From an uncultured Acetatifactor sp. (lineage in GTDB: Bacteria > Bacillota > Clostridia > Lachnospirales > Lachnospiraceae): 56,798 nucleotides of DNA. Below are positions 25,728 through 34,961 of this stretch, piece after piece. Numbering within the stretch: the stretch's first letter is position 1; every line of letters begins with the position of its first letter. A model generated the notes under the pieces. The model ran no database searches and was not told the DNA's origin. It worked only from the letters and a program-made list of their open reading frames with translations. The DNA lies in assembly GCA_910589035.1 (NCBI GenBank), contig CAJUSI010000035.1, positions 1-56,798 on the forward strand, written 5' to 3'. The position numbers and the translations under genes were made by a program.

Positions 25728-26905
25728 TCTTCTTCTCCGTGCTCCCCGGAGGGACCGCATCCATGGCAGGAGTCAGGTTTCCCGGAGGGACCGCATCCCT
25801 GGCAGGAGTCAGGTCCCCCGGAGGGACCGCATTCCTGCCAGGAGTCAGATTCCCTGGAGGGACTGCATCTCTGGCAGGGGTCAAGTTTCCCGGAGGGACC
25901 GCATCCCTGGCAGGAGTCAAGCTCCCGGCGGGAATCACGGTCTTGGCAGGAATCACAGCTCCGGAGCTGCTTCGGCCTGCATCTGCGGCAGCATTTCGGA
26001 CGATGACAGCCGTTTTTCTTATGGCAGTGTCTGTGGAAACGGCGCAGGCGCATCAGCTTCCGGAAGCAGGGAGGAAGGTAATAGTAGAGAAAAAGGATAC
26101 GGTCTTCCGTGCAGACAAAGGGCCTGGTGATCCACACGAAGAGCCTGCAGTATATCCGGTTCAGCCATTGGGACAGCCGGCGGTGAAAGCGGGTCAGAGG
26201 ACCGTAATGTTCCGGCATGGGCCGGTGGAAGGTGAAGGACAGGCAGAGATTCTGCACCGCGATCTGCTCCGCCGGATAGCCTGCCTGGCACAGCCCTTTT
26301 CGGAAAGCTCTCAGCATTTCCGGGTCATAAAAGCAGATGCCTGCCTTCAGACACAGATCGGAAGGGCGGGAGAATATACCCGGCAAAAATGCAGTCAGCC
26401 ACCAGTGCTTCTCGGAGAGCCGGACGCTGGAATCATTTTTCAGGTATAATTCCAGAGAGCAGGGCAGCATTTCTTCTTCTCCTGCGGCTTCGAAAAGCGC
26501 CGTCTTATATTCCGCGCGGGTCAATATTGTGTCGGCATGATAGATACCGATTTCCGCACCGGTGTTGATGCCGTACTGCCCCTTCCAGAATTCGATCAGC
26601 CATGTTCTGCCACGATAGTCAAAGTACACGGGAAGGGCGTCGAATACCATCTGGAAGCGGGGTGCCATATAGTCATAAAGCCATGTGTAACCGGCGGCTT
26701 TCTGCCAGGCGTCCACGGTTGAGGAGAAGAAACCGCAGCAGCAGTGCCAGGCATAGCCGAACGGCGCGGCCAATTCCTCCAGGAGAGAGCATTTCCTGCA
26801 TTTCTCCATACAGCGTATTTTGCGGATGATCTTTTTCCTGCGGAAATGACAGAAAAGCATGCCCAGGAGGGCAAGTAACAGTAAGATAAACAGAGCGACA
26901 TACAT
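25724..26905 (-). CDS. DUF4474-domain membrane protein with Cys-rich repeat tail
   Basis: 393 residues. An N-terminal helix (ALFILLLLALLGMLFC) is followed by a basic/Cys-rich stretch and the DUF4474 domain (~75-285; YDYMAPRFQMVFDALPVYFD then WLIEFWKGQYGINTGAEIG). The last ~80 residues are Cys/His-rich: first a KCCRRCRPK segment, then about five copies of a 12-residue unit of the form PDSCQGCGPSGK encoded by 36-bp tandem repeats. DUF4474 proteins in Clostridia normally stop before this tail. Function unknown; coupling to a metallophosphoesterase and paired CxxC units hint at metal binding. Confidence 0.75.
   Translation of the reverse strand: MYVALFILLLLALLGMLFCHFRRKKIIRKIRCMEKCRKCSLLEELAAPFGYAWHCCCGFFSSTVDAWQKAAGYTWLYDYMAPRFQMVFDALPVYFDYRGRTWLIEFWKGQYGINTGAEIGIYHADTILTRAEYKTALFEAAGEEEMLPCSLELYLKNDSSVRLSEKHWWLTAFLPGIFSRPSDLCLKAGICFYDPEMLRAFRKGLCQAGYPAEQIAVQNLCLSFTFHRPMPEHYGPLTRFHRRLSQWLNRIYCRLFVWITRPFVCTEDRILFLYYYLPPCFRKLMRLRRFHRHCHKKNGCHRPKCCRRCRPKQLRSCDSCQDRDSRRELDSCQGCGPSGKLDPCQRCSPSRESDSWQECGPSGGPDSCQGCGPSGKPDSCHGCGPSGEHGEEE
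25744..25957 (-). repeat. tandem 36-bp repeats encoding the Cys-rich tail
   Basis: About six units start near 25744, 25780, 25816, 25852, 25888 and 25924, each containing GGAGGGACYGCATYYMTGSC and a GGAGTCA-type end. They are contiguous, in frame and diverge mainly at silent or conservative positions. Confidence 0.85.
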
Positions 26906-26986
26906 AATGTGTAACCTATAATCCTATGTGGTTTTGCTCCATTATATGTCGTTACCGGAAAGGAGGTTACGAGCATTCCCTCATTA

Positions 26987-27015
26987 TTGAAATTTTCAGA
27001 TTTTCCTGCTATAAT
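26987..27015 (+). promoter_or_regulatory. strong extended -10 promoter of the chemoreceptor
   Basis: TTGAAA (26987-26992), 17-bp spacer, TGC then TATAAT (27010-27015). Fits sigma-A with extended -10; 79 bp before the start codon. Confidence 0.75.
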
Positions 27016-27093
27016 TTTAATAATCGGATGTGTCCGGCGCAGGGAATCCGGGAATGGAATTGCGCAACTATAACATAAAGAGGTGCTGTGAAA

Positions 27094-29124
27094 ATGAATC
27101 TATTAAAAAAACAAAAACTTGCGGTGAGAATCAGTATTTTGACTTCGGCAATCACAATAGCAGGTTTGCTTTTGCTGTGGAGCATTGTATCCTACAGCGC
27201 ATCTGCTACGGTGAAGGCAAATATTACCAATCAGATGACGGATGCGGTGGAAGCCCGCGCCGCTATCATTAATGATTATGTGACTTCGGCGGAGGAATAT
27301 ATGACTGCGTTTGCGCTTGGTGATGAGGTGCGTAACCTTCTGCGCGATCCGGAGAATCCGGAGCAGATCCGGCGGGCGCAGCAATACACGGAGGATTTTG
27401 CCGCAGTGAAAGGTGTTTTTGAAGGCCTGTATATTGCCACACCGGAAACCCATGTACGGACACATACCTCGCAGGGGGCTGTGGGCATGGTGACCCGTCA
27501 GGGGGATGCTCTGGCGCCCTTTCAGCAGACGATTCTGGCCGAGCCCCGGCTGACTAATCTCGGCATCATGAAATCACCCGGCACGGGAGCCATGATACTG
27601 TCCATGTACTATCCCATCTTTGAAGGAGAAGAATGTATCGGCTATGTGGGGGCCGGCGTGTATGCGGGCAATTTGATGGATGCCCTGCTGGAACTGGAGC
27701 TGCAGGGACTTCCCAACAGCGAATATGTGTTTATCAATGCGCAGACGGGTGTTTACCTCTATCATGAGAACAGTGAACTGCTCAATACCGAAACCACCGA
27801 CGAAGGATATCTGGAAATCATGAGGCGTGTACAGGCGGAGGGGAGCTCCCGGCCTGGTACCTATACCTACCAGGATGAGAACGGAGTCAGGCAGATGGTG
27901 GTTTATCAGTATCTTCAGGACAGAGACTGGATTTTTATGGTGCGGGACAATACCGCAGAAGTTTTTGCCGCGGTGGAATCCACCAGGTTTCAGATGGGGC
28001 TTGTCTGTATTGCCGTTACGCTGCTGATCATCCTGTGCCTGATTCTGATGATGTACAGGGTGGGCCGGAGCCTTGTGACAGTGGAAAAGGCCATCGGACG
28101 GCTGGGCAGACTGGAATTGAATGCGGACCGGGATCTTGCGCCTCTGTACAGGCGGGGCGATGAAATCGGCGTGATTGCCAGAACCACCCATACCATGTGC
28201 GATCATCTGCGCCAGACCATTGACGATATCGGGCGCATCCTCGGGGAGATGGCCGGCGGCAATATCGCAGTGAACGTGGCGCAGAATGAGTCCTATTACA
28301 TAGGGGATTTTCAGGTGCTGGCACAGAGCCTGCAGACTATCCGCACCAATCTGCTCCAGCTGACCAGAAACATTGTTCAGGTTTCCGGTCATGTGACGGA
28401 AGGGGCGGAAAACGTGTCTCAGAGCGCGGTAAGCCTGTCCCGGGGCACGGCGGCCCAGGCAGATTCCGTCACGCATCTGACGGAAAGCGTGAGCAATATT
28501 ACAGACCAGATTCACCTGAGTACCGATAACTGTGTTGCGGCGCAGGAGCTGGTAGACCAGGCTGCCAGGTATACTTCGGAGGCCGACGATAAAATGACCC
28601 AGCTTACTGCAGCCATGAACCATGTGGCCCATTCCTCGGATGAGATTGAGAAAATTATCAAAGCGATAGAGGATATCGCTTTTCAGACTAATATACTTGC
28701 TATCAATGCTGCCGTGGAGGCGGCCCGGGCAGGGGAGGCGGGAAAGGGCTTTGCCGTCGTGGCGGAGGAGGTGCGTTCCCTGGCAGCGAAATCCTCGGAA
28801 GCGGCAAAGACCACAGCCGATTTGATCAATCAGTCCATCAAGGATGTGCGGACGGGTGCGGATGCCACCGGGCAGGCCGCGGATATTATGCGCGTCATTG
28901 ATCAGTGCACCAGTTCCATCAAAGGGAAAATGCATGAGATAGCCGCCGCCAGTGCGCAGCAGTCCGGTATGATTTCGGACGTAAGCACGGGAATCGAAGA
29001 AATATCACAGGTAGTGCAGAGCAACTCTGCAGTTGTGGATCAGAGCGTGGACATTTCCCGGGAAATGTCGGATCAGGCCAGACAGTTGAACGAGCTGATC
29101 GGACGCTTCCAAATTGAGGATTAA
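27094..29124 (+). CDS. methyl-accepting chemotaxis protein (dCache sensor)
   Basis: 676 residues. Helix one is SILTSAITIAGLLLLWSIV; residues ~35-290 form a dCache-type extracellular sensor (GLYIATPETHVRTHTSQGAV; MYYPIFEGEECIGYVGAGVY); helix two is CIAVTLLIILCLILMMY; a HAMP domain follows (~315-375), then the coiled-coil signalling domain with the tip FQTNILAINAAVEAARAGEA and GKGFAVVAEEVRSLA. Dimeric receptor that would signal to CheA/CheW. ATG at 27094 chosen over GTG at 27088 because AGGTG is 8 bp away. Transcribed alone from a strong promoter and ended by a terminator. Confidence 0.93.
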   Translation: MNLLKKQKLAVRISILTSAITIAGLLLLWSIVSYSASATVKANITNQMTDAVEARAAIINDYVTSAEEYMTAFALGDEVRNLLRDPENPEQIRRAQQYTEDFAAVKGVFEGLYIATPETHVRTHTSQGAVGMVTRQGDALAPFQQTILAEPRLTNLGIMKSPGTGAMILSMYYPIFEGEECIGYVGAGVYAGNLMDALLELELQGLPNSEYVFINAQTGVYLYHENSELLNTETTDEGYLEIMRRVQAEGSSRPGTYTYQDENGVRQMVVYQYLQDRDWIFMVRDNTAEVFAAVESTRFQMGLVCIAVTLLIILCLILMMYRVGRSLVTVEKAIGRLGRLELNADRDLAPLYRRGDEIGVIARTTHTMCDHLRQTIDDIGRILGEMAGGNIAVNVAQNESYYIGDFQVLAQSLQTIRTNLLQLTRNIVQVSGHVTEGAENVSQSAVSLSRGTAAQADSVTHLTESVSNITDQIHLSTDNCVAAQELVDQAARYTSEADDKMTQLTAAMNHVAHSSDEIEKIIKAIEDIAFQTNILAINAAVEAARAGEAGKGFAVVAEEVRSLAAKSSEAAKTTADLINQSIKDVRTGADATGQAADIMRVIDQCTSSIKGKMHEIAAASAQQSGMISDVSTGIEEISQVVQSNSAVVDQSVDISREMSDQARQLNELIGRFQIED

Positions 29125-29200
29125 GCAGATATGGTAAAGCCCGTGAGCCTTTGACGGAGGGGTATGGAAAGCCCGGTCCGCCAAAGGCTTTATTATATCA

Positions 29201-29227
29201 GAATCCTGCAAACGGGATTCTTTTTTT
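29201..29227 (+). terminator. rho-independent terminator after the chemoreceptor
   Basis: GAATCC (29201-29206), 8-nt loop, GGATTC (29215-29220), then seven T. Classic terminator. Confidence 0.85.
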
Positions 29228-29443
29228 CAGGTCAATGAGTCAGACAGAGGTTATAAAGCCGATTTCAGCAGCCTGTTCGGAAATGGGTCTGCCGTTGGGG
29301 CGCCAAAGAATACCAATTGGGCAGTGCATCTTGATTTTGAAAATTCCTTCGATTAAGATGAGATAAGAACAGGATACGACAGGTTGAAAGAACGGGTACG
29401 AAAAAGGCAAGGCAGCAGGAAGCGGATACGGGGGGAGCGGTCG

Positions 29444-30145
29444 ATGCCCAGGATCGGAATACTATGTGACCGGGATGAGGAGAAGAAAACCATCCGATAT
29501 ATTTTGGAATTATCAGCTGCCAGAGAGGGGATTGACTGCTCCGTATGCGGCATTGACATGGAACAGGGGTGGCGCAGCGGGGATTTGTCCTGTGCAGTAT
29601 TGTCCTGCGGGAACAGGGAGACTGCCTTCGGATATGCCAGGAGGCTGTGGCGGCAGGAACCGTCCCTGCTTATTGTCTTTGTGGCGCATAAAGCGGAGGA
29701 TATTTTTGCGGCTCTGGGAATGCCTTTTTTCCATACGGTGAGATATCTTGAGCTGGAGCAGGACCTGAAGGCAGCGCTGCGAAAACTGGGAAGGATCAGG
29801 ATTTCGGCGCCGGGGCGGGTGGGATTTACCGGAAACGGACAGACGATGCTGATACCCTGCCGGGAGATATTTTACCTGGACAGCGAGCGTCATGAGATAC
29901 GGCTTCATCTGGGGGAAGGGGTGCTTCTGGTAAAGGAAACCCTGGCTCAATGCGAGGATAAGCTGCGGGGCAGGGGCTTTGTCCGAACGGACAGGAGCTT
30001 TCTGGTGAATATGTATCATATCCGCTGCCTGGAGCGGGAAAACCTGCTGCTGGACAATGGGGAGCGCCTGTATGTGAGCCGCAGGAGATATCCGGAGGTG
30101 AAGCTTGCTTTTGAGAATTATATCCGGCACCTGGATTTTATCTGA
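29444..30145 (+). CDS. LytTR-family response regulator with a degenerate receiver
   Basis: 233 residues. N-terminal ~120 residues resemble a receiver (MPRIGILCDRDEEKKTIRYI) but lack a convincing phospho-acceptor aspartate: the expected site reads SCAVLSCGN. C-terminal ~135-233 is a LytTR DNA-binding domain (IFYLDSERHEIRLHLGEG, then RGFVRTDRSFLVNMYHIRCL). ATG at 29444 has GGGGGGAG. It lies 96 bp before a three-gene ABC-2 transporter and may regulate it; no kinase gene is adjacent. Confidence 0.82.
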   Translation: MPRIGILCDRDEEKKTIRYILELSAAREGIDCSVCGIDMEQGWRSGDLSCAVLSCGNRETAFGYARRLWRQEPSLLIVFVAHKAEDIFAALGMPFFHTVRYLELEQDLKAALRKLGRIRISAPGRVGFTGNGQTMLIPCREIFYLDSERHEIRLHLGEGVLLVKETLAQCEDKLRGRGFVRTDRSFLVNMYHIRCLERENLLLDNGERLYVSRRRYPEVKLAFENYIRHLDFI

Positions 30146-30240
30146 AGCCGGCAGGAGACAGGGATCCTGCCGATGCTGGAAGTCCGGCAGCTTAATGCCG
30201 GAGGAGAAGAAAAAGAGGGGAGCGGAAGGGGACAGATACT

Positions 30241-31221
30241 ATGATTACAGTGGAGCATTTGAGAAAAGAATTTACCTATTATAAGAAAATGACAGGAATT
30301 CGGGGATCCCTTCATAATCTGTTTCACAGGGAGGCCCTGACGAAGGAGGCGGTCAGGGATATTTCCTTTTCCGTGGAAAAGGGGGAGATGATCGGCTTCC
30401 TGGGGCCCAATGGGGCGGGGAAGACTACCACTCTGAAAATGCTCTCCGGTATTCTGTATCCCACAGGGGGGCGGATTGAGGTGGACGGGTTCATTCCCTG
30501 GGAGAGGAAGGATGAGTTTAAGCGCCGTATTTCCATTGTCATGGGGCAGAAGAATCAGCTCTGGTGGGATCTGCCCGCCAGCGACAGCTTTTATCTGAAC
30601 AAATGTATCTTCGGAGTGGACGACGGCGCTTACCGGGATATTGTGACGGAGCTGTCGGAAATGCTGGAGGTGAAGGAGCTGCTGAATGTGCAGGTGCGGC
30701 GTCTTTCTCTGGGAGAGCGGATGAAGATGGAGATTCTTGCGGCGCTGATTCACCGGCCGGATATTCTGTTCCTTGATGAACCCACTATCGGCCTGGATAT
30801 TCTTTCCCAGAAGAAGATAAGGGAGTTCCTGAAAATATGCAATGAGCAGTGGAAAACTACGGTTATCATTACAAGCCATTATATGGCAGATATCGAGGCC
30901 TTATGTGACAGGACTGTCATTATCAACCAGGGACAACTGGTGTATGACGGGAAGCTGGGGGAAGTCAATCAGCTGCTGGGGAAAAGGAAGCTGCTGACCG
31001 TGAAAACCTCGGCCACGGTGGAGACGGGACAATGGGAAGCATATGCACCGGTGCGGGAAGCGAGCGACGCAGGAGCGGTTCTGGAGGTTCCACAGGAGAA
31101 GGTACAGGAGGTTTTGACCGCAATTCTATCCGGTCTGCCGGTGGAGGATTTTACGGTGACGGAGATTCCCATCGAGGAGAGCATTGCCTGGTTTTACCGG
31201 AAGGAGGTGGTGACGCCGTGA
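30241..31221 (+). CDS. ABC-2 transporter ATP-binding protein
   Basis: 326 residues. Walker A GPNGAGKTTT, Q-loop MGQKNQLWWDLP, signature LSLGERMKMEI, Walker B ILFLDEPTIGLD, switch TSHYM. The Q-loop NQLWWDLP and following DSFYLNKCIF are typical of the subfamily paired with DUF990/ABC2_membrane_6 permeases. C-terminal ~90 residues form a regulatory extension. Its stop overlaps the first permease start (GTGA). Confidence 0.9.
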   Translation: MITVEHLRKEFTYYKKMTGIRGSLHNLFHREALTKEAVRDISFSVEKGEMIGFLGPNGAGKTTTLKMLSGILYPTGGRIEVDGFIPWERKDEFKRRISIVMGQKNQLWWDLPASDSFYLNKCIFGVDDGAYRDIVTELSEMLEVKELLNVQVRRLSLGERMKMEILAALIHRPDILFLDEPTIGLDILSQKKIREFLKICNEQWKTTVIITSHYMADIEALCDRTVIINQGQLVYDGKLGEVNQLLGKRKLLTVKTSATVETGQWEAYAPVREASDAGAVLEVPQEKVQEVLTAILSGLPVEDFTVTEIPIEESIAWFYRKEVVTP

Positions 31222-32015
31222 GCAGTTATCGCTGTGTGTTTGTGATGGGGGTGGAGCAGGCACTGGAATATCGCATGAGCTTTTTCCTCAGCATGCTAAG
31301 CGCGGCTTTTCCTATAGTGATCCAGACCACTATGTGGAATTATCTGTACAGACACTCGGATGCGGCCGCCGTTTTCGGGTATCAGCAGGGTGAGATTCTG
31401 TTGTACACCCTGCTGGCTACTATTGTGTCCCAGCTGGGGGGGACGGGGTTCGAATGGGAGATGAACAGCGACATTAAGATGGGCGGACTGAATAAATATC
31501 TGATCCGGCCGGTGGAGTACAAGGGGTATCAGTTTTTCCGGTTTCTGGGGCAGAAGATTCCCAGACTCATGGTGATCGGGCCGGTGATGACGGTGATTAT
31601 CGGCGGAGCCGTCTGGCAGGGGCTGCCGGTCTCACCGGGCAGGGTACTGGTATTTCTGGGAAGTCTGATATTGGGGGCGATATTGAATTTCTCCATCTTT
31701 TATTGTATCGGCCTGCTGGCCTTCTGGCTGACGGATGTGGATAAGCTCTTCGGCACCATCAGCATTGTGCTCACCGTGGTCAGCGGAGGTGTGTTCCCTC
31801 TGGATATCTTCGGAGGGCTGGTGGAGATTCTGGTGAACCTTGCTCCTTTCGGTTATACCACCCAGTTTCCGGTGAATATTATCAACGGAAGGTTCGGATG
31901 GGAGCGCATGGGAGTAGGGTTCGTCTTCCAGACAGGGTGGATTCTGGTGTTCGTCTGCCTGGGGGAGGCTATGTGGAGACGCGGCATCCGGCGGTATGCT
32001 GCGGTTGGGGGATGA
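31218..32015 (+). CDS. ABC-2 transporter permease (DUF990-like), first subunit
   Basis: 265 residues from GTG at 31218 (AGGAGG upstream): MSSYRCVFVMGVEQALEYRM, followed by six helices. Motif GGLNKYLIRPVEY and FGTISIVLTVVSGGVFPLDI are characteristic of the ABC2_membrane_6 family. A longer reading frame begins at 31032 but overlaps the ATPase. Forms a heterodimeric channel with the next gene; substrate unknown. Confidence 0.88.
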   Translation: MSSYRCVFVMGVEQALEYRMSFFLSMLSAAFPIVIQTTMWNYLYRHSDAAAVFGYQQGEILLYTLLATIVSQLGGTGFEWEMNSDIKMGGLNKYLIRPVEYKGYQFFRFLGQKIPRLMVIGPVMTVIIGGAVWQGLPVSPGRVLVFLGSLILGAILNFSIFYCIGLLAFWLTDVDKLFGTISIVLTVVSGGVFPLDIFGGLVEILVNLAPFGYTTQFPVNIINGRFGWERMGVGFVFQTGWILVFVCLGEAMWRRGIRRYAAVGG

Positions 32016-32051
32016 AACAAGATTATTTTGCGGCAGAAAAGAGGAGGACGT

Positions 32052-32849
32052 ATGACAAAAATCAGACGATATTGTAAGCTCATGGGCGTTTTTGCCAAAT
32101 ATTCGCTGATGTCCGCGCTGGAGTACCGCATTAATTTCGTGACAGGTATGACGGTGGAGATGGGATGGATGGTCATCAAGCTGATGTATGTGGCCATTAT
32201 CTATAAGGCTGGGACGAATATCGGGATCCTGACGCCGGACCATATTTTGCTGTTTATCGGTACCTATGTGCTGATGACAGGGATATATATGCTGTATTTC
32301 GGAAATTTCTGCTCGATTCCGGGTATGGTGCAGCAGGGGGAGTTGGATCTGTATCTGGTAAAGCCGGTGTCCCTGCAGTTTCTTGTGACCATGCGCCGGC
32401 TGGAATTTGCGTATCTGCTGCCGAATCTGGCGGCAGGTGTGTTCATGATTGTAACCGGATGGCGGTTGGCCGGTCTTCCGGTCAGCGCTGCGTCCATAGC
32501 CGGATTTCTTTTTTACCTGGCCTGCGGATGTCTGCTGACCTACAGCCTGTTCCTGGTTCCCTATATTCTGGGCTTCTGGATTATTTCCGTGGGGGGAATT
32601 TCGGACATCAGCAATGCGCTGTGGGATTTCAACAATATGCCCTCCATGATTTACGGAAAGTGGTTTCGGCGGGTCGGGACTTATATTCTGCCGATTTTTG
32701 TGATTACGAATTTCCCCGGACTGTTCCTGATGGGAGAGCTGTCCCCTTTCTCCTGTGTCTGGGGTGCGGCGGCGCCGGTGCTGTTCTTCGTGCTGGTCCG
32801 AATTTTCTGGAAGATTTCCCTAAAGAGGTACAGCAGCGCCAGCTCCTGA
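32052..32849 (+). CDS. ABC-2 transporter permease (DUF990-like), second subunit
   Basis: 265 residues from MTKIRRYCKLM (GAGGAGG upstream), six helices, with ALEYRINFVTGMTVEMGWMV and the family motif QQGELDLYLVKPVSLQFLV. Paralogue of the first subunit (both carry an ALEYR and a YLxxPV motif), as expected of a heterodimeric transporter. 36 bp after the first subunit. Confidence 0.88.
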   Translation: MTKIRRYCKLMGVFAKYSLMSALEYRINFVTGMTVEMGWMVIKLMYVAIIYKAGTNIGILTPDHILLFIGTYVLMTGIYMLYFGNFCSIPGMVQQGELDLYLVKPVSLQFLVTMRRLEFAYLLPNLAAGVFMIVTGWRLAGLPVSAASIAGFLFYLACGCLLTYSLFLVPYILGFWIISVGGISDISNALWDFNNMPSMIYGKWFRRVGTYILPIFVITNFPGLFLMGELSPFSCVWGAAAPVLFFVLVRIFWKISLKRYSSASS

Positions 32850-32932
32850 TTGGATTTCCCGACAAACTCATCTGATGTTACGGTAGATTATAAGATACAA
32901 ATCTGGTATAATTCACTTTACACAGTTCTGTA

Positions 32933-33002
32933 CCCTAACCCGGACAAAGCCGGAACCAAAAATTTTGCCAAAATGCGTAGAAATTCGTTTTTAAGCGCCT
33001 GA
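32933..33002 (+). repeat. dispersed repeat, copy B
   Basis: Begins CCCTAACCCGGACAAAGCCG and ends TTAAGCGCCTGA; ~80% identical to the inverted copy at 24588-24652. It lies in the gap 32850-33153, which otherwise holds nothing recognisable. Confidence 0.6.
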
Positions 33003-33153
33003 ATGAGTGAATGAGATTTGATATCGTTACGGCTTAAACCTTATCGCATGAAATAAAGGTCTGCATATCAGCGGGATACAATGCCGGGACGATACAGCTG
33101 CACGCCTGATTCCAGGCGCCGGGGTTCAAATGAACAGACAGGAGGTATTCACA

Positions 33154-34242
33154 TTGATTTATTACGATGACGGGAAAATACTGGTGCGTGACATGAGGGA
33201 AACGGACGCGCAGCAGTTTAGAGACGGGGAAGTGGCGCAGGGGTGGCTGAATTCGGACATCGGGAAATATCAGATGCGGCTGGCAGATCAGAGGGCCGGC
33301 AGGTCCATATCGCTTACAGCGGAATACCTTGGAAACCCGGCGGGCTATATCAATGTATATCCCGACGCCCGGGCGGGCGCCTTCGGGGGAAAAGGCTATC
33401 CGGAAATCGTAGATTTCGGCGTATTGGAAAAGTACCAGCGCCTGGGGATCGGAAGCCGGCTGATGGATACTGCGGAAGAAATTGCAGGACGCTTCGCGGA
33501 TGTGGTATACCTGGGCGTGGGGCTTCACAGCGGATATGGGAGCGCCCAGAGAATGTATGTAAAGCGGGGCTATGTTCCGGACGGAAGCGGCGTCTGGTAC
33601 AATGATGCCGTATGCGCGCAATATGCCGACTGCCGCAACAATGACGATCTGGTACTGTATCTTTCAAAGCGGTTGAGGAAGAGGGACAGGGAGGCAATTC
33701 AGATAGAAACGGAGCGAATGATTCTTCGCAGCTTTCTGCCGGAGGATGCCGCCGGGCTGTATGAAATCCTGGGCGACGAAGAAGTGATGGAGTACAGTGA
33801 GCCTGCATACGATTTAGCGAAGACAAAAAACTTCCTGAATACTTTCTGCATCGGCCGGGAGGGCGCCCTGGCGGCTGTCCACAGAGACAGCGGTCGGCTG
33901 ATCGGCTATATTCTGTGTAGGGAAGAGGAGGCGGGCGTGTACGAGATGGGATGGTTTTTCCATAGAGAGTTCTGGCGGCAGGGCTATGCCTTCGAGTCCT
34001 GCAGAGCCGTGGCCGGTTATCTTTTCGGAGAGCGGAAGGCCCATAAGATCTTTGCGGAAACCATCGACACTGTAAAGTCCCCGGGATTGATGCGGAAGCT
34101 GGGAATGCGCCGGGAGGGGATACAGCGGAGCCAGGTTCGGGATCGGTCCGGGAACTGGGCGGACATGCATATATACGGACTGCTTTCGGAGGAGTGGCAG
34201 GGATATTTTGCCGGCGGGGAGGAGCTTGAAGACTTTAAGTGA
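33154..34242 (+). CDS. tandem double GNAT N-acetyltransferase
   Basis: About 362 residues. Domain one (1-~175) has DFGVLEKYQRLGIGSRLMDT, with the Q/RxxGIG acetyl-CoA loop, then SAQRMYVKRGYVPDG. Domain two (~190-362) is RimJ/RimL-like: IETERMILRSFLPEDAAGLY, EMGWFFHREFWRQGYAFESC and KLGMRREGIQRSQVR. Two different GNAT folds in one chain suggest gene fusion. TTG at 33154 is preferred (AGGAGG eight bases upstream); an ATG at 33130 has no site. Substrates unknown. Confidence 0.85.
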   Translation: MIYYDDGKILVRDMRETDAQQFRDGEVAQGWLNSDIGKYQMRLADQRAGRSISLTAEYLGNPAGYINVYPDARAGAFGGKGYPEIVDFGVLEKYQRLGIGSRLMDTAEEIAGRFADVVYLGVGLHSGYGSAQRMYVKRGYVPDGSGVWYNDAVCAQYADCRNNDDLVLYLSKRLRKRDREAIQIETERMILRSFLPEDAAGLYEILGDEEVMEYSEPAYDLAKTKNFLNTFCIGREGALAAVHRDSGRLIGYILCREEEAGVYEMGWFFHREFWRQGYAFESCRAVAGYLFGERKAHKIFAETIDTVKSPGLMRKLGMRREGIQRSQVRDRSGNWADMHIYGLLSEEWQGYFAGGEELEDFK

Positions 34243-34268
34243 AGACGGATGAAAGTGCAGATATATGC

Positions 34269-34400
34269 ATGTATCGGATCCCCGAGTGCTTTCCGACCAC
34301 CATGGAGAAGGAGGTGTTCTTCGCCGGAGCGAAGCCGGATTTGTTGGCCACATACAGAGAGCAGGAAGGACTTCGGCACCCCGTTTTGATCAGGTCATAG
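34269..34400 (+). pseudogene. 43-codon fragment, not recognised
   Basis: Opens ATG TAT CGG and encodes MYRIPECFPTTMEKEV...TYREQEGLRHPVLIRS, a protein-like composition. It ends where an opposite-strand TldD fragment begins, so it looks like the piece of a gene cut by a rearrangement. No ribosome binding site. I cannot name the family. Confidence 0.35.
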
Positions 34401-34408
34401 TCCGCGGA

Positions 34409-34585
34409 ACGGAAGCCGTCGCCGGAGCACTCCGCTATGGAAGAGAAACCGTAGACGCCGTTTTCATAGACCCTGGCGCTGGTGCCGGAGTTCTCCATCC
34501 TGGCATTGCCGGCAGGGCTGCCCTGAATCAGGGACACCTGCCTGCTGCGGCTCTTCTGTTCACGCAGCTCGGTGTGCACGCCGGG
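34409..34585 (-). pseudogene. N-terminal fragment of a TldD/PmbA-family peptidase
   Basis: Minus-strand translation gives VHTELREQKSRSRQVSLIQG and then NSGTSARVYENGVYGFSS, which matches the TldD/PmbA N-terminal motif (NSG-x-x-x-R-V-Y-x-x-G-x-x-G-F-x-S). Sequence identity to the family stops at about 34409. About 60 of the usual ~450 residues remain. The rest of 34243-34961 has no gene. Confidence 0.6.
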
Positions 34586-34961
34586 GGAAAAGAGGGATTT
34601 CTCTGGAAACCCTGTAATATACTTATGATTACAGGTATCCCTTGGAGAACCCTGCAATCATGGTTCCATTATAACAGGTATTTTCAGTTTGTACATCTAA
34701 ATTATATATGTATATGCCGGATTCAGGCTGAAGTATCGCGGCTGCAACTTTATGCCGGAAAGCGCATGTGAAATCCCCGCTTCAAATAAGGATGGAAGGG
34801 GCGGAAAATATGTGCTATACTGTATTACGGAATTGACCGGGGGAGAGAATCCTGATACGGCATGTGATAACGGATATATTAATAAATGGAACAGGGAATT
34901 GACGGGTAGACTTGAGAAAATGATTTGATGGAATTCTGAGGGAAACGATTTGGAGGAAAAT

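Noticed and set aside
25744..25957. Possible CRISPR array (regular 36-bp repeats)
   Set aside because: Units are contiguous with no spacers, lie in frame inside a coding region and encode a 12-residue protein repeat.
27574..28935. 453-codon minus-strand open frame across the chemoreceptor
   Set aside because: Antisense shadow of a gene with complete dCache, HAMP and signalling motifs.
31032..31218. N-terminal extension of the first ABC-2 permease
   Set aside because: It overlaps the ATPase gene; the GTG at 31218 with AGGAGG and the GTGA overlap gives the natural start.
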